37,914 nucleotides of DNA. Source: Paludibacteraceae bacterium. Lineage in GTDB: Bacteria > Bacteroidota > Bacteroidia > Bacteroidales > Paludibacteraceae. Both the position numbers and the translations under genes were made by a program. Below the pieces are notes generated by a model. The model was not told the origin of the DNA. It did not search any database and saw nothing but the letters and a program-made list of their open reading frames with translations. This document shows positions 6,930 to 15,098 of this stretch, one piece after another. The stretch lies in assembly GCA_017444065.1 (NCBI GenBank), contig JAFSXJ010000009.1:1-37914 (forward strand), written 5' to 3'. Numbering within the stretch: the first letter of the stretch is position 1; each line of letters opens with the position of its first letter.

Positions 6930-8369
6930 ATGGAAGACAGCAACAAAGTATTGTACGACATTCTGCTCGACCGTCTGGAGTTGCTCCGCCGTTTGGATAA
7001 GGAAGGTGACTCCGACCGGCGTCGTCATGTGGCGGGTGAGACAGCCTCACTTCATGCTCCGTTGGCACACCGGCTCGGCCTATATCAGATAAAGACCGAG
7101 ATGGAGGACCTCGCGCTGAAGTTTACCGATTATGCCAAGTACAAATACATAGCCTACGAACTCGCCGCCAAGAAAACAGAACGCGATGCCTACATAGCCT
7201 CGTTCATCACACCATTGGAAAAGAAACTCCGCGATGCCGGATTTGAGTTCACCATCAAGGGCAGACCGAAGTCCATCCATTCCATCTACCACAAGATGCA
7301 GGTGCAGCATTGCGACATCGACGGCATATATGACCTGTTCGCCATACGTATTATCCTCGACTCGCCCCTCGAACGCGAGAAGCAGGACTGCTGGCAGGTG
7401 TATTCCATCATCACCGACATGTATCAGCCCAACCCCAAGCGCTTGCGCGACTGGCTGAGCGTGCCGAAGGAGAACGGATACGAGAGCCTGCATACCACCG
7501 TGCTCGGTCCGGAGAACAAATGGGTTGAAGTGCAGATTCGTACGCGCCGTATGGATGAAGTGGCAGAGCAGGGTGTGGCGGCTCACTGGGCGTACAAAGG
7601 TGTGGACGGCAACCGCCTGAACACCGACCGTCAGAGCGTGTACGTATTCACCCCGACGGGCGATCTCCGTCGTCTGCCTGCGGGCGCTTCGGTATTGGAT
7701 TTTGCGTTCAGTATTCATTCCGAAGTCGGCTGTCACTGCGTTGGCGGTCGCATTCGCGGGCAGCACGTCAGCATACGACAGCAACTGCAGAATGGTGACC
7801 AGGTGGAGATTAACACCTCGCCCAACCAGCATCCTACAGCAGACTGGCTGAACTTCGTGGCGTCATCAAAAGCCAAGAACAAGATTCGTCAGGCACTGAA
7901 GGAGATAGAGTACAAGCAGGCGGCAGAAGGACGCGAACTGCTGGAACGCAGGCTGAAGAACTGGAAGATTGACTACGACGAGAAGCAGGTGACCAAGCTG
8001 GCACTCAAACTTGGATACAAAGCCATCTCGGACTTCTACCAGGCACTCGCCTCCGGCAAGGAGGACGTGGCACGCGTCAAGGAGATTTATGCCGACCTCG
8101 ATGCCGTTCATGTACCCGTCAGTCCGCAACGCGAGATAACGCAGACTGCATCAAGCTCTGCACTTGCGCTTGAGGTGGATATCAATGTCAAGAACGTCGA
8201 TTACGCCCTGTCGAAATGCTGCACCCCGCAACCCGGCGACCCGATATTCGGATTTATCAGCGTTACCAAAGGCATACGCATCCACCATTGCGACTGCCCG
8301 AACGCCTTACACATGCGCGAGCGTTATCCTTATAGAGTGATACCTGCCCGCTGGAAAGAGAAAAAGTGA
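6930..8369 (+). CDS. Rel/SpoT-like (p)ppGpp synthetase lacking HD and ACT domains
   Basis: Predicted to make (p)ppGpp from GTP/GDP and ATP, the stringent-response alarmone. The 479-residue protein starts where long RelA/SpoT homologues leave the HD hydrolase domain ([13 protein letters not shown], then [10 protein letters not shown] at 44-52). The synthetase domain is complete: [13 protein letters not shown] (111-123), [13 protein letters not shown] (171-174, the basic RxKD-like type of bifunctional enzymes), [11 protein letters not shown] (181-191) and VEVQIRT. A TGS domain (about 235-296) and the Cys/His region (CCTPQPGD at 430-437, IHHCDC at 451-456) follow. The protein stops at ARWKEKK, just before the usual ACT domain. 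I prefer ATG 6930 to an upstream in-frame ATG at 6879 because it is next to the conserved block. The TGA overlaps the recR start. Confidence 0.92.
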   Translation: MEDSNKVLYDILLDRLELLRRLDKEGDSDRRRHVAGETASLHAPLAHRLGLYQIKTEMEDLALKFTDYAKYKYIAYELAAKKTERDAYIASFITPLEKKLRDAGFEFTIKGRPKSIHSIYHKMQVQHCDIDGIYDLFAIRIILDSPLEREKQDCWQVYSIITDMYQPNPKRLRDWLSVPKENGYESLHTTVLGPENKWVEVQIRTRRMDEVAEQGVAAHWAYKGVDGNRLNTDRQSVYVFTPTGDLRRLPAGASVLDFAFSIHSEVGCHCVGGRIRGQHVSIRQQLQNGDQVEINTSPNQHPTADWLNFVASSKAKNKIRQALKEIEYKQAAEGRELLERRLKNWKIDYDEKQVTKLALKLGYKAISDFYQALASGKEDVARVKEIYADLDAVHVPVSPQREITQTASSSALALEVDINVKNVDYALSKCCTPQPGDPIFGFISVTKGIRIHHCDCPNALHMRERYPYRVIPARWKEKK

Positions 8370-8995
8370 TGGAAAGTCAACTGTTGGATAATGCCGTCAA
8401 CTCGTTCGCTTCGCTCCCCGGAGTAGGGCGGAAGACGGCCTTGCGTCTGGTGCTGCATCTGTTGCGGCAGCCCGCCAGCGACGTGCAGGGCTTTGCTGAC
8501 TCGCTGACACGGCTCAAACGCGAAGTGCACTACTGCGCCGAGTGCAGGAACATATCCGACACCGAGATGTGTCCCATATGCAGCAATCCGCGACGTGACC
8601 ATCAGACCATATGTGTGGTGGAGAATATTCAGGATGTGATGTCCATCGAGAACACCGGACAGTACCACGGCGTCTATCACGTGCTGGGAGGAGTAATCTC
8701 GCCCATCGACGGCATCGGACCCAAGGATATTGAGGTGGACAAACTCGTCGAGCGTGTGCTGACAGGCGAAGTCAAAGAGGTCATCCTTGCGCTGCCCACA
8801 ACGATGGAAGGTGATACAACCAACTTCTACCTCTATCGGCGCATCATGAACAGCCTCGAGCAGGCGGGACGCTCTACCGAACAGCTGACTGTATCCCTCA
8901 TAGCACGTGGTATAGCCATCGGCAACGAACTTGAATATACCGACGAGATAACCCTCGGACGGTCAATCATCAACCGGACAATATTCAATGGATAA
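8369..8995 (+). CDS. recR: recombination mediator RecR
   Basis: Works with RecO (and RecF) to load RecA on SSB-coated DNA at gaps. The 208-residue protein has the N-terminal helix-hairpin-helix ([20 protein letters not shown], residues 13-32), a C4 zinc finger (YCAEC and CPIC, about 57-75) and a Toprim domain beginning [14 protein letters not shown], with the usual [18 protein letters not shown]. The ATG overlaps the rel stop (TGATG). A GTG three nucleotides upstream is also in frame, but the ATG fits the family start better. Placing recR directly behind a rel-type gene is unusual, though the coupling is clear from sequence. Confidence 0.96.
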   Translation: MESQLLDNAVNSFASLPGVGRKTALRLVLHLLRQPASDVQGFADSLTRLKREVHYCAECRNISDTEMCPICSNPRRDHQTICVVENIQDVMSIENTGQYHGVYHVLGGVISPIDGIGPKDIEVDKLVERVLTGEVKEVILALPTTMEGDTTNFYLYRRIMNSLEQAGRSTEQLTVSLIARGIAIGNELEYTDEITLGRSIINRTIFNG

Positions 8996-9006
8996 TTCTT
9001 ACAACT

Positions 9007-9510
9007 ATGCTCAACCCCAATGCACACATGACCAAGACAGATTGGCTGTCGCAAACGAAGAAGATGTACTACATCCTGTACGCGCTCATCATCGTTCTGT
9101 TCGGCGTGATCTGGTTCCTGAACTACGATTCGCTCAAACAGACCGGCGAACCCTACAAACTCATTGAGCCCCAATCAACTGCAGGTATGGTGCTGCAGTA
9201 CGCCGCCATCGTATATACTCTGCTGTCTATCCCGGGTGCATTGTACGGTTTCAAGCGTGTGTGCACCAAACTCGCCAAGATGGAGGACGAGGACCTCAAG
9301 TACGATACCTACTACGCCTACGCCAACTTGCGTATGTCGCTTGTGGCATTGGCTGCCGGGCTGCCGCTGATAGTATATATGCTGCTGGGCGCATACAAAC
9401 CTATGATATGGCTTGCCGCCATCGGTGCCGTGGCATTGGTGTTCACCAAACCCTCAGCCGCCAAAACCGAAGAGGAGCTTCGCCCGCAGGACAATGACCT
9501 CAAATATTAA
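9007..9510 (+). CDS. small four-helix membrane protein, unknown function
   Basis: A 167-residue protein with four hydrophobic segments (about residues 23-40, 62-80, 112-128 and 133-147) and charged loops, including KLAKMEDEDLKYDTYYAYANLR between helices 2 and 3, which would be cytosolic. I know it only as a conserved hypothetical of Bacteroidales found near recR. The start could instead be the ATG at 9028 (MTKTDW), which removes seven residues. It sits in a run of same-strand genes with short gaps (recR, this gene, HAD, GNAT). Confidence 0.75.
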   Translation: MLNPNAHMTKTDWLSQTKKMYYILYALIIVLFGVIWFLNYDSLKQTGEPYKLIEPQSTAGMVLQYAAIVYTLLSIPGALYGFKRVCTKLAKMEDEDLKYDTYYAYANLRMSLVALAAGLPLIVYMLLGAYKPMIWLAAIGAVALVFTKPSAAKTEEELRPQDNDLKY

Positions 9511-9522
9511 ATTGTAAATGCT

Positions 9523-9945
9523 ATGACCATCGCTGTAGATTTTGATGGAACGATTGTTACGCATGCGTATCCGGCCATCGGCAAGCCTATCCCGTTTGCC
9601 ATCGAGACGCTCAAGAAGTTACAACGCGAGGATATGTGCCAAATCATCCTCTATACCTGCCGTGAAGGTCAGTTGTTGGATGATGCGGTGAACTACTGCA
9701 AGCAGCGCGGACTGGAATTCTATGCCGTCAATTCCGCTTTTCCTGAAGAGACGCCTGACATGCGCGTGTCACGCAAACTTGATGCAGACGTGTTCATCGA
9801 CGACCATAACCTCGGCGGACTGCCCGATTGGGGTGTCATCTACCAGATGATTCATAGCGGCAAGCCCCTGAAACCTGCCGAGCACAGTCACTTCGACGAC
9901 GAGCAACGACATAAGCCCTCATTGTTCGAGCGTCTGTTCGCCTAA
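9523..9945 (+). CDS. HAD-superfamily phosphatase-like protein (BT0820-like)
   Basis: A 140-residue haloacid dehalogenase-fold protein. Motif I is VDFDGTIV (residues 5-12, the first Asp being the nucleophile), motif II is the Thr/Ser region of IILYTCREG (about 42-50), and the acidic motif IV is DVFIDDHNLGG (about 88-98). This compact shape matches the structurally known Bacteroides protein BT0820, whose substrate is unknown to me. A phosphatase role is inferred from the intact motifs. It lies in a co-directional run, 12 nt after the preceding gene. Confidence 0.85.
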   Translation: MTIAVDFDGTIVTHAYPAIGKPIPFAIETLKKLQREDMCQIILYTCREGQLLDDAVNYCKQRGLEFYAVNSAFPEETPDMRVSRKLDADVFIDDHNLGGLPDWGVIYQMIHSGKPLKPAEHSHFDDEQRHKPSLFERLFA

Positions 9946-9951
9946 CCGCTT

Positions 9952-9959
9952 ATCCGCCA
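9952..9959 (+). repeat. isolated ATCCGCCA half-site before the GNAT gene
   Basis: The 8-mer ATCCGCCA, identical to the left arm of the hairpins at 3363 and 4308, lies in the 25-nt gap between the HAD and GNAT genes, 11 nt before the ATG. Its TGGCGGAT partner is absent, so it cannot form the hairpin. This may be a decayed copy or chance. Confidence 0.4.
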
Positions 9960-9970
9960 TAACTCACGTC

Positions 9971-10513
9971 ATGCCAGCACGAACCGATATATTCCTTCGC
10001 AAACTCGAGCCCGATGACCTCCCGTTACTTTATCAGTGGGAGAACGATACTGACGCATGGCTTGACGGCAATACGCATAATCCGCTGTCGCACGATGACC
10101 TGCGCGACTACATCATGCGCACAACCGGCGACATTTTCCGTGACGGCCAACTCCGCCTGATGATTTGTCCCGCCTTGACCAGCACTGCCGATATCCCTCT
10201 GAAGGGTGAAGCCGTTTCAACCGAACCGGTGGGCTGCGTCGATCTGTACGATGTGGATATCCGTAACCGCAAGGCAGCTGTGGCTGTCTATATAGCCCCG
10301 AACCGCCGTGGTGAAGGTCTGGCAAGTCAGGCACTGACGCAACTCAAGTCGTATGTTGCTCATACTCTTTGCTTTAGATTGCTGTATGCTCTGGTGCGTA
10401 AGACTAATCTCGCCTCTGAAAACCTTTTCCTGTCGGCGGGATTTGAACGCGTAGCCGTGCTGCCGAAGTGGATTAATGAAGGAGATATTTTAGTATTGCA
10501 AACTCTACTTTGA
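9971..10513 (+). CDS. GNAT-family N-acetyltransferase
   Basis: A 180-residue GCN5-related acetyltransferase that would transfer acetyl from acetyl-CoA to an amine of unknown identity. The order is LRKLEPDDLPLLYQWENDT (residues 8-26), typical of RimJ/RimL/SpeG-like members, then VGCVDLYDVDIRNRKAAVAVYI and the pyrophosphate-binding loop NRRGEGLASQAL (about 121-132), ending with ASENLFLSAGFERVAVLPKW, a common C-terminal signature. The segment ALTSTADIPLKGEAVSTE at residues 57-74 looks like a family-specific insertion. The stop is followed by the long gap before dnaA. Confidence 0.85.
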   Translation: MPARTDIFLRKLEPDDLPLLYQWENDTDAWLDGNTHNPLSHDDLRDYIMRTTGDIFRDGQLRLMICPALTSTADIPLKGEAVSTEPVGCVDLYDVDIRNRKAAVAVYIAPNRRGEGLASQALTQLKSYVAHTLCFRLLYALVRKTNLASENLFLSAGFERVAVLPKWINEGDILVLQTLL

Positions 10514-10833
10514 AGATGCTTATTCTCGCGAATTATAAATAAGAAAAAAGTTATTTTAACGATAAATATCGCGTTTTACACCCTTTACTATGAAAAACTG
10601 CGAATGGTATCAAAAATCGGTGCTCTTCGCATATTTATAAATCAACAAGTTGAATGCAACCAGTCTTGTAATTGGTTGAATTTCAGTTGGCGTTTCGTAA
10701 CTCGTTGAATTATTAGAGAGTTAGCAAATAGTCAAAATCCGTCACTTGTTAAAATTTGCAAATTTCGAAAAAATGTATTACCTTTGCACTGCTTTTCGGA
10801 GATTAATACCCTCCGATTTATTTTTCGCTCTTT
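10514..10833. other. 320-bp intergenic region upstream of dnaA
   Basis: No credible gene here. The stretch is AT-rich compared with its neighbours. It contains GTTGAAT three times (10649, 10675, 10704; spacing 26 and 29 bp), the small palindrome CAACAAGTTG, and CAACCA...TGGTTG arms around 10656-10678. No exact TTATCCACA-type DnaA box was found by reading either strand. The dnaA promoter occupies the right end. Confidence 0.6.
10755..10786 (+). promoter_or_regulatory. dnaA promoter
   Basis: TTTG (-33, 10755-10758), a 20-nt spacer and TACCTTTG (-7, 10779-10786), a very good match to the Bacteroidota consensus. Predicted RNA start is near 10792, about 40 nt before the dnaA ATG. Confidence 0.82.
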
Positions 10834-12213
10834 ATGGAGAAAAACGTTCAAGTCATATGGTCGGAATGCCAGCACATTTTGCGTGATAACCTCACGCCGA
10901 GTGTGTATATGACTTGGTTTGCCCCCATACAAGCTCTCAGCTTCGAGAATGACGTGCTTGTGCTTCAGGTTAAGTCGCAGTTCATTGTCGAGTACATCGA
11001 GGAGAATTACCTGACTTTGCTATCAAAGGTGCTGTTCCGCATGTTTGGTCCCAAGACCAGACTTGAGTACCGCGTGCAGATAGACTCGCACTCGGACGCA
11101 GGCGTGAACATCCCTTCTGATGTGTCGCAGGCTCCCGTTGCCCCTCCGGTTCTGCTCCAACAGCCAGACCTGAAAGACGAGCCCGACTTCAACAGCCAAC
11201 TCAACCCGTCCTACACCTTCGAGTCGTTCGTACAGGGCGAATCGAACAAACTCGCGCGTACCGTGGCTCTGTCCATCGCTGCGCAACCGGGACGAGGCAG
11301 TTTCAACCCGTTGTTTATCTACGGCGGCAGCGGAGTAGGCAAGACCCATCTCGCCAACGCTATCGGTAACGACGTGAAACGCCTCCTGCCGCAGAAACGT
11401 GTTCTGTACGTTTCTGCCAATACCTTCCAGTTGCAGTATCAGGACGCCGCGGCGCACAACCATATACCCGATTTTCTGTTGTTCTATCAGACCATCGATG
11501 TGCTCATCGTGGACGATATACAATATATCGCGGGTAAGCGCGCGACGCAGGACACCTTCTTCCACATCTTCAACTACCTGCAGCAGTCCGGCAAACAGAT
11601 TGTTCTCACTTCCGACAAGGCTCCTAAGGACCTTGACGGCCTCGAAGACCGCCTGCTAAGCCGGTTCAAGTGGGGACTGGCGGCCGAAATGACCAAGCCC
11701 GACTTTGCTCTGCGCCGTGACATCCTGCTCAACAAGATGCATCGCGACGGTGTGAAGTTGTCGATGGAGATCGTGGAGTTCATCGCATCGAATGTGCGCG
11801 ACAATGTTCGTGACCTTGAGGGTGTGCTGGCGGCGTTGTTGGCTTACTCCACACTCGCGGACAAGGAGATTGACATGCAACTGGCCGAAGAGGTCGTAGG
11901 ACGCATCGTTGAACTCAAGCCGCGCGAGACAAGTATCACAGAGATTTCTGCTGCCGTCTGCGAGGAGTTCCGTGTGTCAATGGACGCCTTGCTCTCGCAG
12001 ACACGCCAGCGTAATGTGGTGCAGGCACGCCAGACAGCAATGTATCTGGCCAAGTGCCATACGGAGATGACTTTGTCGGATATTGGTCGGTTTATGGGCC
12101 AGCGTTCGCACGCAACGGTGGCTCACGCATTGGATGTGCTCAGTGCTGCCATGGCGGATGACCGCGTTCTCGGACAGCGAATCAGACACATTGAAAATCA
12201 CATTGCAGGCTAA
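10834..12213 (+). CDS. dnaA: chromosomal replication initiator protein DnaA
   Basis: Binds origin DnaA boxes and opens the duplex using ATP. The 459 residues show domain I (VIWSECQHILRDNLTPSVYMTWF, 7-29), a linker (about 85-120), the AAA+ domain with Walker A GGSGVGKT (164-171) and Walker B LIVDDIQ (224-230), the box VII arginine region EDRLLSRFKWGL (271-282), and the C-terminal DNA-binding domain. The DnaA signature there reads GQRSHATVAHA (422-432): His and Thr that contact the box are kept, but the usual Asp before His is Ser425. It has its own promoter and a short coupling distance (1 nt) to the next gene. Confidence 0.97.
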   Translation: MEKNVQVIWSECQHILRDNLTPSVYMTWFAPIQALSFENDVLVLQVKSQFIVEYIEENYLTLLSKVLFRMFGPKTRLEYRVQIDSHSDAGVNIPSDVSQAPVAPPVLLQQPDLKDEPDFNSQLNPSYTFESFVQGESNKLARTVALSIAAQPGRGSFNPLFIYGGSGVGKTHLANAIGNDVKRLLPQKRVLYVSANTFQLQYQDAAAHNHIPDFLLFYQTIDVLIVDDIQYIAGKRATQDTFFHIFNYLQQSGKQIVLTSDKAPKDLDGLEDRLLSRFKWGLAAEMTKPDFALRRDILLNKMHRDGVKLSMEIVEFIASNVRDNVRDLEGVLAALLAYSTLADKEIDMQLAEEVVGRIVELKPRETSITEISAAVCEEFRVSMDALLSQTRQRNVVQARQTAMYLAKCHTEMTLSDIGRFMGQRSHATVAHALDVLSAAMADDRVLGQRIRHIENHIAG

Positions 12214-12214
12214 G

Positions 12215-12694
12215 ATGGATGTGTCGCCAACCATTGATGTAGAACAGCGCGTATTGCGTGCACGCGAACTGTTCCTGAGCGGCTACAACTGCTCTCAGGC
12301 CGTGTTTGTCGCGCTGGCTGACATCTATGGTTTTTCTGACGAACAAGCAGCACGTCTGTCTGCCTCGTTTGGCGGCGGTGTTGGCCGGCTACGTGAGATG
12401 TGCGGGGCTTGTTCGGGTATGGCGCTTCTCGAAGGATTACAATCCGGCGCCACAAAGGCGGAGGACAGCGCAGGCAAACAGGCTAACTACAACAACGTAC
12501 AAGCCCTTGTCCGGCGCTTTGCTGAGCAGAACGGCTCCTATCTGTGCCGCGAACTCCTGCAACTGCGCAAGGACGCGCCTACGCCTCCCGCGCCTGATGA
12601 ACGCACAGCCGAGTACTACCGAACGCGTCCGTGTCTGAGGATGGTCGAGTCGGCAACACGCATCTATTGCGAACGGCTGATGGCAAATCGGTAA
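12215..12694 (+). CDS. C_GCAxxG_C_C family putative redox protein
   Basis: A 159-residue cysteine-rich protein of the family named for its C-GCAxxG-C-C pattern; function unproven, often considered redox-active or a membrane-sulfur protein relative. Visible motifs are FLSGYNCSQAVFVALADIYG (residues 18-37), SASFGGGVGRLREMCGACSGMALLEG (about 49-74) and the closing RPCLRMVESATRIYCERL. The ATG is chosen because it lies 1 nt after the dnaA stop; an in-frame upstream extension overlaps dnaA and is unlikely. It may be translationally coupled to dnaA, but a functional link is not implied by the family. Confidence 0.85.
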   Translation: MDVSPTIDVEQRVLRARELFLSGYNCSQAVFVALADIYGFSDEQAARLSASFGGGVGRLREMCGACSGMALLEGLQSGATKAEDSAGKQANYNNVQALVRRFAEQNGSYLCRELLQLRKDAPTPPAPDERTAEYYRTRPCLRMVESATRIYCERLMANR

Positions 12695-12762
12695 GCGGTT
12701 GCAAGGTGCACTTGGCAATTGATGCGAATAAATCCTAAAAAAGCGGCTGCGGGTAGAAATAA

Positions 12763-12794
12763 TTTGCTTTTGTCGAAATTTTGCCGTACTTTTG
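12763..12794 (+). promoter_or_regulatory. promoter of tRNA-Lys
   Basis: TTTG (12763-12766), a 20-nt spacer and TACTTTTG (12787-12794). The tRNA starts at 12817, about 17 nt after the expected RNA start, leaving a short 5' leader for RNase P. Confidence 0.8.
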
Positions 12795-12816
12795 CACCCG
12801 CTTTCGTCAGAAGTAA

Positions 12817-12891
<75 letters not shown>

Positions 12892-12892
<1 letters not shown>

Positions 12893-12918
12893 GGAGTGCA
12901 GCAATGCACTCCTTTTTA
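12892..12918 (+). terminator. terminator after tRNA-Lys
   Basis: Stem AGGAGTGCA (12892-12900), loop GCAA, complement TGCACTCCT (12905-12913), then TTTTATT. The stem starts on the last base of the tRNA's CCA end. Confidence 0.9.
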
Positions 12919-12982
12919 TTGCCTGCTTGCGTTTTGTGTAAGTATTTTCCCTGATGCACATCTTCCGGCACGATTTTTGCTG

Positions 12983-12998
12983 TTCTCCTAAAGGAGAA
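12983..12998 (+). promoter_or_regulatory. hairpin holding a GGAG sequence before mnmA
   Basis: Arms TTCTCC (12983-12988) and GGAGAA (12993-12998) around loop TAAA, 11 nt before the mnmA ATG. The right arm is the only Shine-Dalgarno-like sequence in this leader, so pairing would mask it. Whether it matters is uncertain, since Bacteroidota rely little on this signal. Confidence 0.4.
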
Positions 12999-13009
12999 AC
13001 GTATCGAAA

Positions 13010-14077
13010 ATGTCCAAACGTGTACTCATTGCTATGTCCGGTGGAATAGACTCCACCGTCAGTGCTTTGCTGCTAAGGGAGCAAGGCTATGATTTGGTCG
13101 GGGTTACGTTCCGCACATTTGACTCGATGAAGGAGTCCTGTTTGGCCAGAGAGAAAGGCTGCTGCTCCGTGGAGAGCATCATGGAGGCGAAGCACAACGC
13201 CGAACGGATAGGCTTTGAGCATCATATCGTGGATTTCCGTCAGACGTTCCGCAAGCATGTAATCAGCAATTTCGTTGACGAATATGCCCACGGCCGGACG
13301 CCTAACCCATGTGTGCTGTGCAACAGTCATATCAAGTGGGGCGCATTGTTGGACGCGGCGAGTGAGTATGGCTGCGAGATGATTGCCACAGGGCATTATG
13401 CGCGTATAGCCGAACATGACGGACATACTTATCTCCGCACGGCTGTGGACACCCGCAAGGACCAGACGTATTTCCTATGGATGCTGACCGAGGATAACCT
13501 CAGGCATACCATATTCCCCTTAGGCGGAATGACCAAGGACGAGGTGCGTCATATTGCGACAGAACATGGTTATGATTCGTTGGTGAAGAAACCCGAGTCG
13601 CAGGAGGTATGCTTCATTCCGGACAACGACTACCGCGGATTTCTTGCCCGAGAAGGCGTCATGCCCGAAGCCGGCGACTATGTGGATGCTGCGGGCAATG
13701 TGGTCGGCCGCCATCAGGGTTGTCCATTCTACACGATTGGCCAGCGCAAGGGCCTGGGCGTTGCATTGGGCTATCCGGTATTCGTCACAGGTATCGACAC
13801 CACGACCAACCGCATCACGCTCGGGCAGCACGATGACCTCTATCGGACTGATGTTCAAGCATGTGACGTGCTCATACGCGACAAACAATGGCTTGCCGCT
13901 TCGCCAATGGTGGAAGCACGCATCCGTTACCGCTCTGCCGCTTTACCGGCAACGGTTGCTTTGGATGGTACGACCATGACACTGCACTTTGATGAACCTG
14001 TATGGGCACCCACACCCGGACAATCGCTCGTGCTGTACAAAGACGGCTTGGTGGTCGGCGGGGGAATCATCGCCTAA
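13010..14077 (+). CDS. mnmA: tRNA-specific 2-thiouridylase MnmA
   Basis: Adds the 2-thio group to U34 of tRNA-Lys, -Glu and -Gln anticodons with sulfur relayed from a persulfide donor. The PP-loop is MSGGIDSTVSALL (residues 9-21). The two catalytic cysteines are visible in the RTPNPCVLCNSHIKW segment (about residues 99-113) and in ESQEVCFIPD (about 197-206). The IGQRKGLGVALGYPVFV segment (about 245-261) and the C-terminal barrel follow. At 355 residues it is the usual length. It lies directly downstream of a tRNA-Lys gene, one type of its substrates, though that tRNA has CTT (not the modified TTT) anticodon. Confidence 0.95.
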   Translation: MSKRVLIAMSGGIDSTVSALLLREQGYDLVGVTFRTFDSMKESCLAREKGCCSVESIMEAKHNAERIGFEHHIVDFRQTFRKHVISNFVDEYAHGRTPNPCVLCNSHIKWGALLDAASEYGCEMIATGHYARIAEHDGHTYLRTAVDTRKDQTYFLWMLTEDNLRHTIFPLGGMTKDEVRHIATEHGYDSLVKKPESQEVCFIPDNDYRGFLAREGVMPEAGDYVDAAGNVVGRHQGCPFYTIGQRKGLGVALGYPVFVTGIDTTTNRITLGQHDDLYRTDVQACDVLIRDKQWLAASPMVEARIRYRSAALPATVALDGTTMTLHFDEPVWAPTPGQSLVLYKDGLVVGGGIIA

Positions 14078-14107
14078 TGACTGAATCTGAATACTGACTT
14101 CTGACAA
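14078..14107 (+). repeat. TGA-containing heptad-like repeat between mnmA and the M23 gene
   Basis: After the mnmA TAA comes TGA and then units CTGAAT, CTGAATA, CTGACTT and CTGACAA (14081-14107), mostly 7 bp long. The TGA triplets fall in all three forward frames before the next start at 14111. Confidence 0.6.
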
Positions 14108-14110
14108 AAT

Positions 14111-15082
14111 ATGGCTAAAAAATCACATTTCAATATCAACCCCGACACGCTTGAGATGGAGCGTGTAGAGCATGGCTTCGTCTATTGGCTGCGCAGGGCA
14201 GGGTGGTACATACTGGGAGGTATATGTTTGGGCATCGTATTCTTCTATATCTTCTTCTCATTCTTTCCCTCGCCTAAGGAGCGCCAGCTGATGTCGGAAA
14301 AACAATCGCTGGAGGCACAGTACGAACTGCTCAGCAAGCGTTGCGAGAGCATGCAACTGGTACTGGCTGACCTTCAGCAACGTGATGATAACCTCTACCG
14401 CGTCATTCTTGGCGCAGAACCTATCCCGATGTCCTCGCGCAAGGGAATCAGCCTCAATGCCGACTACTATGACAATATCTCCCGTCTGGCCAACACCCAA
14501 CTGGCTGCCGACTTGACGCGCAAGGTTGACCTGCTGGAGAAGCAGACCTATGTGCAGGCGAAGTCCTACGAGGAGATAATTGACATGGCTAAGACTCGTG
14601 AGCTACGTATGGAGAACATCCCCGCCATCCAGCCGGTGCTGAACAAGGACCTGACACGTGTGGCTTCCGGTTACGGCGTGCGTATCGACCCTGTTTACCA
14701 TATTCCTAAGTTCCACGCCGGCATGGACTTTACCGCGCCGACCGGAACTGAGGTTTATGCTACGGGTAACGGTAAGGTGAACTTCGTTGGTTGGAGGCAG
14801 GGCTATGGCAATACGATTATCATCGATCACGGCTTTGGTTACGAGACCCTGTATGCGCACCTGTTCCAAACCTTGGTACGTCCGGGACAAACGGTCAAAC
14901 GTTCGGACATCATTGCCCTCGTTGGTAACACCGGCAAGTCAACAGGTCCCCACTTACATTACGAGGTGCATTATCAGGGCCACCATATCGACCCGCGAAA
15001 CTATTATTTCTACGACCTTGACCCCGAGCAGTATGACCGTATGGTGCAACTGTCGAACAACTATGGGGATATGATGGATTAA
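14111..15082 (+). CDS. M23 family (LytM-like) metallopeptidase, membrane-anchored
   Basis: A predicted peptidoglycan endopeptidase or regulator in the envelope. The first ~30 residues are cytosolic, then a membrane segment (about 32-53, WYILGGICLGIVFFYIFFSFF), a helical stretch (about 55-165, likely coiled coil), and a C-terminal LytM domain. Zinc ligands are present: HAGMDF (His and Asp, near residue 200) and HLHYEVH (near residue 281), so it should be catalytically competent. The layout matches Bacteroidetes anchored M23 proteins. It starts just after a heptad repeat and is followed 16 nt later by the M3 peptidase. Confidence 0.92.
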   Translation: MAKKSHFNINPDTLEMERVEHGFVYWLRRAGWYILGGICLGIVFFYIFFSFFPSPKERQLMSEKQSLEAQYELLSKRCESMQLVLADLQQRDDNLYRVILGAEPIPMSSRKGISLNADYYDNISRLANTQLAADLTRKVDLLEKQTYVQAKSYEEIIDMAKTRELRMENIPAIQPVLNKDLTRVASGYGVRIDPVYHIPKFHAGMDFTAPTGTEVYATGNGKVNFVGWRQGYGNTIIIDHGFGYETLYAHLFQTLVRPGQTVKRSDIIALVGNTGKSTGPHLHYEVHYQGHHIDPRNYYFYDLDPEQYDRMVQLSNNYGDMMD

Positions 15083-15098
15083 AAAACAATAACAACAT

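Noticed and set aside
10514-10833. Replication origin next to dnaA
   Set aside because: No TTATCCACA-type boxes on either strand by reading; only GTTGAAT repeats and an ordinary promoter are visible.
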